DNA of 64,000 bases from Scleromatobacter sp964418745 (lineage in GTDB: Bacteria; Pseudomonadota; Gammaproteobacteria; Burkholderiales; Burkholderiaceae_C), in assembly GCA_964418745.1 (NCBI GenBank), contig CAYQMX010000020.1:62001-126000 (forward strand). The letters run 5' to 3'. The position numbers and the translations under genes are program-made. Below are positions 53,213 to 62,085 of this stretch, piece after piece (positions within the stretch are counted from its first letter, which is position 1; each line of letters opens with the position of its first letter). The notes under the pieces were generated by a model. It made no database searches. It was not told the DNA's origin and saw nothing but the letters and a program-made list of their open reading frames with translations.

Positions 53213-54669
53213 CGGCGCCGCCACCGCAGGCGCAACGGTTCTGGGCGCCCGCCGCCTGGGTGGACGGCGGCTGGCAGCGCAGCGTCGTCCTGGAGGTCGA
53301 CGCGCGCGGCCACTGGTCGCACATCGCCGCCGGCGTCGCCGCGCCGCCCGACGCCGAGCCGCTGGCCGGGCCGGTGCTGCCGGGCCTGGTCGACGCCCAC
53401 AGCCATGCGTTCCAGCGCGCCTTCGCCGGCCTGGCCGAGCGCCGCGAGGGCGACGCGGACGACTTCTGGAGCTGGCGCGACCGCATGTACCGCGTGGCCA
53501 ACGCCGTCACGCCCGAGAGCCTGCGCGCCATCGCCGCGCACCTGTACGTCGAGTTGCTGCGCGGCGGCTACACGCAGGTGTGCGAGTTCCACTACCTGCA
53601 GCACCAGGCCGACGGCACGCCCTACGACGACCGGCTGGCGCTGTCGATGGCGCTGGCCGACGCCGCCGCCGACGCCGGCATCGGGCTGACGCTGCTGCCG
53701 GTGCTCTACGAACGCGCCGGCTTCGCCGCGCCGACGCTGCGCCCCGACCAGCGGCGCTTCCATGCGGGCGCGGACGATGTCTGGCAGCTCGGCCGCGAGT
53801 TCGAGTCCCGCGTGGCCGCGGCCGGCCGGGCCTCGCTGGTGCCGCTCAACGCCGGGCTCGCCATCCACTCGGTGCGCGCCGCCGCGGCCGACTCGATCGC
53901 GCAGTTGCGCCGGCTGGCCCACGAGTTCGACGGCCCGATCCACGTGCACGCGGCCGAGCAGCGCGCGGAGCTGCGCGACTGCGTGGCCGCCACCGGCCGC
54001 ACGCCCGTCGCGTGGCTGGCCGCGCAGGGCTGGCTGGACGCGCGCTGGCAGCTGGTCCACGCCACCCACGTCGATGCCGGCGAGATCGCCGCGACCGCCG
54101 CCAGCGGCGCCGGCGTCGTCATCTGCCCCGGCACCGAAGGCAACCTCGGCGACGGCTTCACCGACGTGCCCGCCTGGCTGGCCGCCGACGTGGACCTGGC
54201 GCTGGGCTCCGACAGCAACGTCACGCGCAGCTGGCGCGAGGAACTGCGCTGGATGGAGTACGGCCAGCGCCTGAAGCTCGAACGCCGCAACGTCGGCGCG
54301 CAGCCGCGCGGCGTCGCCAGCGCGGCCCACGGCCGGACGTCGCGGCCGCAGCCCGACACCGCCGCCAGCCTGTTCGAGCGCGCCCGCGCCGGCGGGGGCC
54401 GCGCGGCCGGGCAGGCGCGCTGGGGGCTGGAAGTGGGCGCCCGCGCCGACCTGCTGGTGATCGACCCCGACGACGCCAGCCTGCTGGGCCTGCCGCAGGC
54501 GCGCTGGCTCGACGCGCTGGTGTTCTCCAGCCCGGGCCGCCCGTGGCGCGACGTGATGGTGGCCGGCCGCTGGGCGCTGCGCCAGCACCGCCACGCCCAC
54601 GTCGAGCGCATCGGTGCGGCGTTCGCGCAGGCGATGGGCTCGCTGTGGGGCGACGACCCGGCCGCCTGA
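53209..54669 (+). CDS. hutF: Formimidoylglutamate deiminase
   Basis: This 486-residue amidohydrolase has the metal motif PGLVDAHSHAFQRAFAGL, HVHAAEQRAELRDC, HATHVDAGEIAATA and the late GSDSNVTRSWREELRWMEY. It releases ammonia from N-formiminoglutamate to give N-formylglutamate, the step that HutG completes. The presence of HutF and HutG together shows the five-step pathway rather than the four-step formamide route. An insertion-like stretch at about 360-405 (GVASAAHGRTSRPQPDT) is Ala/Arg-rich. It is the last gene of the plus-strand hut arm. Confidence 0.95.
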   Translation: MTAPPPQAQRFWAPAAWVDGGWQRSVVLEVDARGHWSHIAAGVAAPPDAEPLAGPVLPGLVDAHSHAFQRAFAGLAERREGDADDFWSWRDRMYRVANAVTPESLRAIAAHLYVELLRGGYTQVCEFHYLQHQADGTPYDDRLALSMALADAAADAGIGLTLLPVLYERAGFAAPTLRPDQRRFHAGADDVWQLGREFESRVAAAGRASLVPLNAGLAIHSVRAAAADSIAQLRRLAHEFDGPIHVHAAEQRAELRDCVAATGRTPVAWLAAQGWLDARWQLVHATHVDAGEIAATAASGAGVVICPGTEGNLGDGFTDVPAWLAADVDLALGSDSNVTRSWREELRWMEYGQRLKLERRNVGAQPRGVASAAHGRTSRPQPDTAASLFERARAGGGRAAGQARWGLEVGARADLLVIDPDDASLLGLPQARWLDALVFSSPGRPWRDVMVAGRWALRQHRHAHVERIGAAFAQAMGSLWGDDPAA

Positions 54670-54815
54670 CGCCCGTCCGCCAGGGAACCAATGGCCCGAC
54701 GGCCGGGTCTGACCCGCGTCAACGCCAGGTAAAGGCCCGTCCCTTGCCTCGACACGGACAACCGGAAGCAGAAAATGACCGGATGCGCGACCGCGCGATC
54801 CCGAAGGAGCTCGAC

Positions 54816-55394
54816 ATGAATGCCACCCCCGTCCCCAGCCCCGCGCCGGCGCCGTCCGCGGCGCGCACGCTCGCCCGCTCGCTGGCCATCGCCGCTGGCG
54901 CGCTGGCGCTGGCCTGCGGGGGCGCGCAGGCCCAGTCCCACGGCGGCGGGCACGGCGGTGGGCACGGTGGCGGTGGCTGGCACGGCGGTGGCGGCTGGCA
55001 CGGCGGCGGCCACGCGGTCTACCGCGGCGGCTGGGGCTTCGACCCGTTCTGGGGCCTGGGCGTGGGCCTGGGGCTCGCGCTGGCCGCGCCGCTGTACTAC
55101 GACTCGCCCGGCTACGTGGTGGTCGACCCGCCGGTGTACTACCCGCCGGCGTACTACCCGCCGACGCCCGTCTACGCGGCGCCGGTGGCACCGGCACCCG
55201 CCGCGCCGGCACCGACCCCGACGGCTGACCCGATCTTCTATCCGCGCAACGGCCAGTCCGCCGAGCAGACCGAGGCCGACCGCCAGGCCTGCAACCGGTG
55301 GGCCACCACCCAGCGCAACGCGATGGCCGACGCCAGCGTCTTCCAGCGCGCCACCTTCGCCTGCATGGATGGGCGCGGCTATACCGTCCGCTGA
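54816..55394 (+). CDS. Secreted Gly/His-rich protein with C-terminal small domain
   Basis: This 192-residue protein has a signal peptide ending near ACGGAQAQS (about residue 45). A Gly/His/Trp-rich block follows (repeats of HGGG and GGGWHG), then a hydrophobic segment (WGLGVGLGLALAAPLYY), a Tyr/Pro-rich stretch (VYYPPAYYPPTPVY) and a C-terminal part with two cysteines (ADRQACNRWAT; ATFACMDGRGYTV). AAGGAG precedes the ATG at 54816. The His-rich block may bind metal. Similar 'YXWGxxF-type' surface or periplasmic proteins exist in proteobacteria, but no function is known to me. Confidence 0.8.
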   Translation: MNATPVPSPAPAPSAARTLARSLAIAAGALALACGGAQAQSHGGGHGGGHGGGGWHGGGGWHGGGHAVYRGGWGFDPFWGLGVGLGLALAAPLYYDSPGYVVVDPPVYYPPAYYPPTPVYAAPVAPAPAAPAPTPTADPIFYPRNGQSAEQTEADRQACNRWATTQRNAMADASVFQRATFACMDGRGYTVR

Positions 55395-55484
55395 GCGCGC
55401 CAGCGCGTCACTTGCTGACGAGGCCGCAACAATCTGCCAAGATGGCCGCGCCGCCACCCCGGCGGTCGCCTCGAGGAGCCCGCG

Positions 55485-56258
55485 ATGAGCAACCGCCACG
55501 GTACGCCGATCTGGTACGAACTGATGACCCGGGACCCGCTGGCGGCGCGCCGCTTCTACGCGGCCGTGGCCGGCTGGCACATCGACGAGGCGCCTGCGCC
55601 GGGCGCCTCGATGGACTACCGCATGATCAGCGCCGACGACGGCGCGGTGGGCGGCATGGCCACGCTCACCGACGAGATGTGCCGGCACGGCGCCCGCCCG
55701 TGCTGGCTGATGTACCTCGGCGTCGACGACGTCGACGCGTGCGTGGCGGCGATCGGCACGGCCGGCGGTCGCGTGGAACTGCCGGCGTTCGACATCCCGG
55801 GCATCGGTCGCATCGCGATGGTGACCGACCCGCAGGGCGCGCCGTTCTACGTGATGCGCGGCGCCAGCGACGAGAACAGCACCGCATGCGATCCCACCCG
55901 CGCCGGGCACGGCGCCTGGCACGAACTGCACGCGGCCGACGGCGCGCTGGCCGTCGAGTTCTACGTCCGCCAGTTCGGCTGGGGCCGCTCCGGCGCCATC
56001 GACATGGGACCGATGGGCGTCTACCAGCTGTTCACGATCGACGGGCGCGACCTCGGCGGCATCATGACCGACGCCAACTTCCCGCGGCCGGCCTGGCTGG
56101 TGTACTTCCGCGTCGACGGCATCGAGCGTGCGGCGCAGCGCATCGTCGAGGCCGGCGGCCAGGTGGTGCACGGCCCGATGGAGGTGCCCGGCGGTGGCTG
56201 GATCGTCAACGGCATCGACCCCGACGGCGCGATGTTCGCGCTGACCGGGACCCGCTAG
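55485..56258 (+). CDS. VOC family protein (two glyoxalase-like domains)
   Basis: This 257-residue protein is a tandem of two vicinal-oxygen-chelate modules (about 5-125 and 135-255). Each begins with a W-[YH]-E-L motif (PIWYELMTRDPLAARRFY; GAWHELHAADGALAVEFY) and ends with a strand such as DPDGAMFALTG. It resembles the CFP30B/27-kDa antigen group. Metal ligands are not obvious, so its reaction cannot be assigned. GAGGAG precedes the ATG. It converges on ompW. Confidence 0.9.
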   Translation: MSNRHGTPIWYELMTRDPLAARRFYAAVAGWHIDEAPAPGASMDYRMISADDGAVGGMATLTDEMCRHGARPCWLMYLGVDDVDACVAAIGTAGGRVELPAFDIPGIGRIAMVTDPQGAPFYVMRGASDENSTACDPTRAGHGAWHELHAADGALAVEFYVRQFGWGRSGAIDMGPMGVYQLFTIDGRDLGGIMTDANFPRPAWLVYFRVDGIERAAQRIVEAGGQVVHGPMEVPGGGWIVNGIDPDGAMFALTGTR

Positions 56259-56283
56259 GGCCTGTTCACACTGAAAGCCTGCC

Positions 56284-56994
56284 CTAGAACGAATAGCCCG
56301 CGGCCACGACCCAGGCGCGCGGGTTGAAGTGGATCGTCGTCGTCCGGATCACCCCCGAGGTGTCGGAGCGGTAGTTGCTGTTGACCCGCGCGAGCGAGTA
56401 GGCGGCCAGCACGTTGATCTCGCGCGTGATCTGGTACGAGGCGCCGACCGTGGCCGCCGGCCCGATCGAGCGCGACAGCTTGACCCGGGTCGGCCCGCCG
56501 TTGGCGGCGTCGCCGGCGGGGGTCGAATCGAGCTTGTAGAAGCGCGTGTAGTTGACGCCGATGCCCGCGTAGGGACGCAGCGCGCTGGAGCCGTCCAGGA
56601 ACTTGTAGTTCAGCAGCAGCGAGGGCGAGAACCAGCGGGCCGTCGCCACCTCCTGGCCGTTGAACGGCACCGAGCCGACGGTGGCCGGTCCCTTGCCGTA
56701 GGTGCGCGACTTCGGCGGCACGCCGCCCGCGAGCTCCAGCCCCCAGTTGTCGTCCAGGTTGCGCACGTAGGCGAGGTAGGGCGTCGTGACGTCGCCCACG
56801 CGGATGTTGATGCCCGCCGGCGTGAACGGGCCGCTCAGGTCGTGGGCGGTGGTCGCGTAGTGGACGAAGTAGGCGCCGAGGCGCAGTTCGTTGGCCGGTG
56901 CCGCGTCGGCGGCGTGGGCGCTGGCGAGGCAGCCCGCCAGCAGGCCGGCTGCCGCGATGGCCGGGCGGGCGAAGGAAGTGGTGGGTGTGTTCAT
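56284..56994 (-). CDS. OmpW family outer-membrane protein
   Basis: This 236-residue protein has a signal peptide (about 1-28, ending ASAHA) and an eight-stranded beta-barrel of the OmpW type: LRLGAYFVHYATTAHDLSGP, GINIRVGDVTTPYLAYVR, LNYKFLDGSSALRPYAGIG, and a terminal VVAAGYSF ending in the aromatic residue needed for barrel assembly. OmpW-type barrels let small hydrophobic molecules pass laterally into the outer membrane. It is 13 bp downstream of a secreted hydrolase gene on the same strand, so the two probably form an operon. Confidence 0.93.
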   Translation of the reverse strand: MNTPTTSFARPAIAAAGLLAGCLASAHAADAAPANELRLGAYFVHYATTAHDLSGPFTPAGINIRVGDVTTPYLAYVRNLDDNWGLELAGGVPPKSRTYGKGPATVGSVPFNGQEVATARWFSPSLLLNYKFLDGSSALRPYAGIGVNYTRFYKLDSTPAGDAANGGPTRVKLSRSIGPAATVGASYQITREINVLAAYSLARVNSNYRSDTSGVIRTTTIHFNPRAWVVAAGYSF

Positions 56995-57007
56995 GCTGGC
57001 CCCTGGG

Positions 57008-58774
57008 TCAGAAGTTCGCGAAATAGGCCTGGGCGGCCGTCTCGCACGCCGTCTGGGTGAGGGGGAAGTGGTAGTTGGCGACCACGCCGTTGCCCACGTC
57101 GGTGGCCAGCGTGGTCGGGTCGGTGACGCCCTCGCCCAGGAACAGCGCGATCGCCTGCGAGGCGACGCTCGCCAGGCCCAGCACCATGACCCCCTGCGGC
57201 GAGTTGGGCACGCCGGGCGCGCCGAAGTAGCTCGCGAAAGCCGCGTTCGACACCACGGCGGCCTGCACGTCGGTGCTGATCTTGGCGGTGCCGGCCGTCG
57301 GCTCCGAGGCGTAGACGCCGGCCGCGATGGTGCCGATCACCGTGGCGACCTGGCCCGCGTTGGCGGTGTTGCCGTTGGTCGTCGGGTCGATGTCGACCAC
57401 GCGCACCAGGCCCGCGGTGACCTGCGGCGTCCACAGGGCCTTCATCGCCAGCGTGTTGATCTTGTAGAAGACCTCCGGATCGTTCATGCCGCCGCACAGC
57501 ATGACCGGCGCCTTGGGCGTCCAGCCGCGCAGGTCGTTCTTCTTCAGGTCGGCACGGATGCCCAGCGCCGGCGTGGCGGCCGGTGGCAGCAGCGTGGTGG
57601 GCGACGGGATGAAGCCGTCGGGCGTGGCCACGGAGTCGAGCGCGTAGGCGATGCGCAGGGAATTGTTGAACAGGTACGGGCTGCCGAAACCCAGCGCGCC
57701 GATCGGGTTGGCGGCCGCGCTCGGCGCCGCCAGCGCCGCGTCCAGCGCGGGGATGCCGGTGCCGGGCTCGGAGCCGGTGCCGGGCGTGGTGCTGTCGAAC
57801 TCGGCGAACTGCGGCAGCTTGCCCGAGCTCACCAGCGTCGTGTACGTGTACTGGCCGGGGATCAGCGTGTCGATGCCGGTCGCGTAGGTGGCGCTGAAGA
57901 CGTCGCTCGGCGACTGGTAGACGTTGCCGTAGGACTGCTGGTAGCTGTTGACGATCATCGGGTAGTAGATCGTGCCGCCCAGGCCCGGGGCGCTGTAGGT
58001 GATGGCCGCGTCGCCGAAGGCCAGCATGGCGTACGGGCCCGACATCGGCGCCGCCGCCGTCACGGTCATGCCCTGGGCCTCCATCGCGCGGTGGGTGGCC
58101 ATGGCCACGTGGCCGCCCTGCGAGTAGCCGGTGATGAACAGCTTGCCGTTGTCGGTGACGCCGGCCGGCAGGCCGTCGGCGAGCGCGGTGCGCGCGGCGG
58201 CCAGCGCGTTGATGACGTCCTTCGACTGCTGGTCGGCGTTCAGGTACGGGTGGTAGGTGAGCGGCGACGCGTCGTAGCCGGCGTAGTTCGAGGCCACCAC
58301 GATGTAGCCGTGGGCGGCGAAGAACGCGCCGATCATCGCGCTCTCCTGCCACGCCTCGTTCGTGGCGTCGGTGATGTTGGCGATGTTGTAGGTCTTCGTG
58401 ACCGCGGTGCCGTGCGTGTAGACCAGGATCGGCCGGGCGCCCGAGCAGCCGGCGCCGCCGGTGGGCGCCATGATGGCGCCCGAGGCGGTGGTCTGCTCGT
58501 CCTTGCCGCCGACGGTCTGGTAGCGGAAGTAGTGGAAGTCGACGCCGCAGGTGGGCGTGCCGGCCAGCGCGACCAGTTGCTGGCCCTGCGCGGTCGCGCT
58601 GAGCTCCGCCGTCAGGTCCGCCGCATTGAGCGAGGCGACGCGCAGCGGCGGGGATTCGATCAGCGTTCCGGGCGCGGTGCTGTTGTTGACCGTCGCGCCG
58701 GGGCTGCCCCCGCCGCATCCCGCCAGGGTGGTCGCCGCGAGGGCGGCCACGCCGAGTGCAAGCGTCGTTCGCAT
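57008..58774 (-). CDS. Secreted alpha/beta-hydrolase lipoprotein (lipase/esterase-like)
   Basis: This protein of 588 residues starts at the ATG at 58774 with AGGAGA before it. A lipobox LAGC (about residue 20) followed by Gly/Ser marks a lipoprotein. The alpha/beta-hydrolase core contains the nucleophile elbow FITGYSQGGHVAMATH (GxSxG) near residue 215, and GYIVVASNYAGYDAS upstream of it. The late GGMNDPEVFYKIN and ANYHFPLTQTACETAA may hold the acidic and His residues. The overall look is of secretory lipases or polyester depolymerase-like esterases; the substrate is unknown. Pairing with OmpW suggests handling of hydrophobic compounds. Confidence 0.85.
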   Translation of the reverse strand: MRTTLALGVAALAATTLAGCGGGSPGATVNNSTAPGTLIESPPLRVASLNAADLTAELSATAQGQQLVALAGTPTCGVDFHYFRYQTVGGKDEQTTASGAIMAPTGGAGCSGARPILVYTHGTAVTKTYNIANITDATNEAWQESAMIGAFFAAHGYIVVASNYAGYDASPLTYHPYLNADQQSKDVINALAAARTALADGLPAGVTDNGKLFITGYSQGGHVAMATHRAMEAQGMTVTAAAPMSGPYAMLAFGDAAITYSAPGLGGTIYYPMIVNSYQQSYGNVYQSPSDVFSATYATGIDTLIPGQYTYTTLVSSGKLPQFAEFDSTTPGTGSEPGTGIPALDAALAAPSAAANPIGALGFGSPYLFNNSLRIAYALDSVATPDGFIPSPTTLLPPAATPALGIRADLKKNDLRGWTPKAPVMLCGGMNDPEVFYKINTLAMKALWTPQVTAGLVRVVDIDPTTNGNTANAGQVATVIGTIAAGVYASEPTAGTAKISTDVQAAVVSNAAFASYFGAPGVPNSPQGVMVLGLASVASQAIALFLGEGVTDPTTLATDVGNGVVANYHFPLTQTACETAAQAYFANF

Positions 58775-59011
58775 GATGTCTCCTGGTGTTTTCCGTGCCC
58801 GTGCGCCCCGTGGCGCCTGCCGGCCGCTGTCGTGGGCCGAAGGCTTGGGCACCACGATAGTTCGATTTCATCCCCGGCCCGATGGGGTGTTCCCTGTGGA
58901 CCGGCGACCATCATGGGCCGTCGCCCGCGCCCGGCATTGACGCACGACAACTGGCGTGCGGCGCGCCGCGAGCGCGGCCTTGCCGTGGCGGCCGCGGCAG
59001 CGGGGGCGCGC

Positions 59012-61564
59012 TCACGCGCCGTCGCGTTGCGGCGGGACGATCAGCCGCGCCGCGGCGGCGGTCTCCTTGAGCGACTTCAACAGCGCCGGCAGCTCCGGCC
59101 CGGGCGCCGGATGGGCGAGCAGGAAGCCCTGCATCTCGTCGCAGCCCTGGCGCACCAGCTGCAGGCGCTGCTCCAGCGTCTCCACGCCCTCGGCGATCAC
59201 CCGCAGGCCGAGCTTGTGGGTCATCACGATGATGGTCTCGACGATTGCGGCGTCGTCGGAGTCGGTGGGGATGCCGCCGATGAACGAGCGGTCGATCTTG
59301 AGCCGGTCCAGCGGCAGCCGCTTGAGGTAGGCCAGGCTCGAATAGCCGGTTCCGAAGTCGTCGATGGACAGCTGCACGCCGAGCTCGCGCAGCGACTGCA
59401 GCACGCTTTGCGCATGCTGCGGGTCCAGCATGACGCTGCTCTCGGTGATCTCCAGCTCGAGGCACTCGGCGGGCAGGCCGCTGAGCTGCAGCGCACGCCG
59501 CACCGCGCCGTCGAGCCCGGGGCGCTGCAGCTGGCGCGCCGAGATGTTGACGGCCACGCGCAGCGGCGACAGGTTGTCGGCCAGGCCGTCGCGCTGCCAC
59601 TGCGCCACCTGGCGGCAGGCCTCGTTGAGCACCCATTCGCCGATGCCCAGCACCAGGCCCGTCTCCTCGGCCATCGGGATGAAGGCGCTGGGCATCACCA
59701 GGCCGCGCACCGGATGGCGCCAGCGCACCAGCGCCTCGACGGCGCAGACCTCGCCGGTGGACAGGTCCAGCTGCGGCTGGTAGTGCAGTTCAAGCTCGTG
59801 GCGCTCCACCGCGCGCCGCAGGTCGTTCTCGAGCCGCAGCCGGCCGTGGGCCTGCGCGTCCATCTCGGGGCTGAAGAAGCGGTAGGCGTTGCGGCCCTCG
59901 CCCTTGGCCTCGTAGAGCGCGGTGTCGGCGTACTTCAGCAGCAGCTCGCCGCTGGCGCCGTCGCGCGGGAACAGGCTGACGCCCAGGCTGGCGGTGACGT
60001 GCAGTTCCTGGCCGCCGAGCACGAACGGCTCGCCGAGCGTGCGCATCAGCTTCTCGGCGATGCGCGCCGCATCCACCGAGCCGGCCACGTTGGAGACCAC
60101 CACCTGGAACTCGTCGCCGCCGACACGCGCCACCGTGTCGTTGTCGCGCAGCGTGGCGCGCAGGCGGCGGGCGATCTCCTGCAGCAGGACGTCGCCGGCG
60201 TGGTGGCCCAGCGAATCGTTGACCAGCTTGAAGCGGTCGAGGTCCATGAACAGCACCGCCACCTGCTGGTCCAGGCGCTGCGCCTGCGACAGCGCCTGGC
60301 CGAGCCGGTCCATCAGCATGGCGCGGTTGGGCAGGCCGGTGAGGGAGTCGTGGTACGCCAGGTGCTCGATGCGGGCCTCCTGCGCCTTGCGCTCGGTGAC
60401 GTCCTGCATCACGCCGGCGCGGCGCACGAAGCGGCCGGCGCCGTCGCGCACGAGGTAGACGCGCATGTGCACGTGGCGCTGCTCGTGGCCGGGCGGGCAG
60501 ACGCGGAACTCGAGCTCGAGCTCGGTCTGCTCGAGGTCGTCCATGCGCGCGCGCACGGTGGCGCGGTCGTCCTCGTGCACGTAGGCGAGCCAGGCGCGCC
60601 AGTCGGCATAGACGGCCGCCACCGGCATGCACCAGATGCGCTCGAACGCCGGGCTCATGTAGAGCGCCACCTCGCGCTGCGGGTCGCTGAGCCAGAACAC
60701 GTCGCCGATCGACTCGGCCATCTGGCGGAAGCGCTCCTCGCTCTCGCGCAGCGCGCCGCGCTCGCGCTCGAGCTGCGCGCGGTACCAGGCGTTCTCGATG
60801 GCCACCGGCAGCCGGCTGAGCAGGTCGTCCTGCTTGACGAGGTAGTCGGTGGCGCCCAGCTTGAGCGTCTGCGCGGCGCTGGTCTCGTCGCCTTGCCCGG
60901 TGATCACGATGATGGGCAGGCCCAGCGCGCGCTCGTGGCGCACCTCGCGCACCACGTCCAGCGCGTCCATGCCCGGCAGCTTGAAATCGAGCAGCAGCAC
61001 GTCGGGCCCGTCGGCGACGTGCGGCGGCAGGCGCGCCAGGGCCTCCTGCGCGGTGTGCACTGTCGCCAGCTGCACGTGCGGCGCGTAGCGCGCCAGGTGG
61101 CGCTGCAGCAGGTCCACGTCGGCGGCGCTGGGCTCGGCATAGAGCACGCGGATGGGTGCCGAGCGCTGCGCCGAGGCCTGGCGGAAGGTGGCGATCACGC
61201 CCGCCAGCGTGGCCGGCAGGCGCTCGATGTAGGCGCCGGCCTTGACCACGTAGTCGTCGGCGCCGCTGCGCAGCGCCGCCACCACCAGCGCCTCGTCGCC
61301 CGAGCCGGTGAGCATCACCACCGCCACCGGCAGGCCGCGCGCGCGCACCTCGCCCAGCAGCTCGAGGCCGTTGCCGTCGGGCAGCCGCACGTCGACCAGC
61401 AGCACGTCGGGCAGGTCGCCCGCCGCCTCGCGCGCGGCCAGGCGCAGGCGCGCGTCGGCCAGCGTGTGCGCGGTAGCGATCGCGATGTCAGGCGCGAGCC
61501 GGGCCAGGCGCCGGCAGGTCAGGTCGGCGTCCTGTTCGTTGTCTTCGACGTACAGGACCTGCAT
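59012..61564 (-). CDS. REC-REC-PAS-GGDEF-EAL cyclic-di-GMP signalling protein
   Basis: This 850-residue protein has two receiver domains (about 1-125, phospho-Asp in LLVDVRLPDG; about 140-260, LLLDFKLPGMD), a PAS/PAC domain (about 285-405), a GGDEF domain (RVGGDEFQVVV, with an RxxD site RDND five residues before it) and an EAL domain (AVEALVRWRHP; DDFGTGYSSLAYLKRLPLD). Both catalytic motifs look intact, so it could make and break cyclic-di-GMP, one activity usually dominating. The receivers are probably phosphorylated by the kinase encoded upstream in the same operon. It starts 13 bp after the single-receiver gene. Confidence 0.94.
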   Translation of the reverse strand: MQVLYVEDNEQDADLTCRRLARLAPDIAIATAHTLADARLRLAAREAAGDLPDVLLVDVRLPDGNGLELLGEVRARGLPVAVVMLTGSGDEALVVAALRSGADDYVVKAGAYIERLPATLAGVIATFRQASAQRSAPIRVLYAEPSAADVDLLQRHLARYAPHVQLATVHTAQEALARLPPHVADGPDVLLLDFKLPGMDALDVVREVRHERALGLPIIVITGQGDETSAAQTLKLGATDYLVKQDDLLSRLPVAIENAWYRAQLERERGALRESEERFRQMAESIGDVFWLSDPQREVALYMSPAFERIWCMPVAAVYADWRAWLAYVHEDDRATVRARMDDLEQTELELEFRVCPPGHEQRHVHMRVYLVRDGAGRFVRRAGVMQDVTERKAQEARIEHLAYHDSLTGLPNRAMLMDRLGQALSQAQRLDQQVAVLFMDLDRFKLVNDSLGHHAGDVLLQEIARRLRATLRDNDTVARVGGDEFQVVVSNVAGSVDAARIAEKLMRTLGEPFVLGGQELHVTASLGVSLFPRDGASGELLLKYADTALYEAKGEGRNAYRFFSPEMDAQAHGRLRLENDLRRAVERHELELHYQPQLDLSTGEVCAVEALVRWRHPVRGLVMPSAFIPMAEETGLVLGIGEWVLNEACRQVAQWQRDGLADNLSPLRVAVNISARQLQRPGLDGAVRRALQLSGLPAECLELEITESSVMLDPQHAQSVLQSLRELGVQLSIDDFGTGYSSLAYLKRLPLDRLKIDRSFIGGIPTDSDDAAIVETIIVMTHKLGLRVIAEGVETLEQRLQLVRQGCDEMQGFLLAHPAPGPELPALLKSLKETAAAARLIVPPQRDGA

Positions 61565-61577
61565 GGGAGCGCGCCCC

Positions 61578-62000
61578 TCAGACCGGCTGGTGGTTCAGGA
61601 CGCACCAGTAGAGGTCGATCTGGGCGGCCACGTCGATGAACTTCTCGAACTCCACCGGCTTGACGATGTAGGAGTTTGCGCCCAGCGCGTAGGCGGCGGC
61701 GACGTCGGTGTCCTCGCGCGAGGTGGTGAGCACCACGACCGGGATGCGGCAGTACGCGGGGTGCGCCTTCAACTGGCGCAGCACCTCGAGCCCGCTGACC
61801 CGCGGCAGCTTCAGGTCTAGCAGGATCACGACCGGCAACGGATGACCCGATGACCAGCGCGCCATCCAGTCCAGCGCCTCCTCGCCGTCGCGTGCCACCT
61901 CCAGCGTGTTGACGATATGGCGCTTGGCGAACGCGCGCTGCGTCAGGTCGACATCCATCGGGTTGTCTTCGACCAGCAGGATGGGGCGGCGATCTTCCAT
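61578..62000 (-). CDS. Single-domain response regulator (CheY-like, Rcp1 type)
   Basis: This is a 140-residue stand-alone receiver: ILLVEDNPMDVDLTQRAF holds the acidic pair, VVILLDLKLPRVSG the phospho-Asp, VVVLTTSREDTDV the Thr switch and YIVKPVEFEKF the Lys. Receivers of this subfamily (Rcp1-like) commonly pair with phytochrome-like or PAS kinases. The ATG at 62000 starts the usual N-terminus (MEDRRP). It lies between the kinase (85 bp upstream) and the REC-REC-GGDEF-EAL gene (13 bp downstream) and probably relays phosphate. Confidence 0.93.
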   Translation of the reverse strand: MEDRRPILLVEDNPMDVDLTQRAFAKRHIVNTLEVARDGEEALDWMARWSSGHPLPVVILLDLKLPRVSGLEVLRQLKAHPAYCRIPVVVLTTSREDTDVAAAYALGANSYIVKPVEFEKFIDVAAQIDLYWCVLNHQPV

Positions 62001-62085
62001 TGGCGCAGCATAGCGAAATGCGCCGCCTTGTACACGGCATTTGCACCGCCCCCATTCGAGGGGGCGGGATGCCGCGCGCATCAAG

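Noticed and set aside
54950..55020. Repetitive GGCGG/GGTGG tract suggestive of a short tandem repeat array
   Set aside because: It is the coding sequence for the Gly/His/Trp-rich block of a secreted protein; unit lengths vary and there is no spacer structure as in CRISPR.
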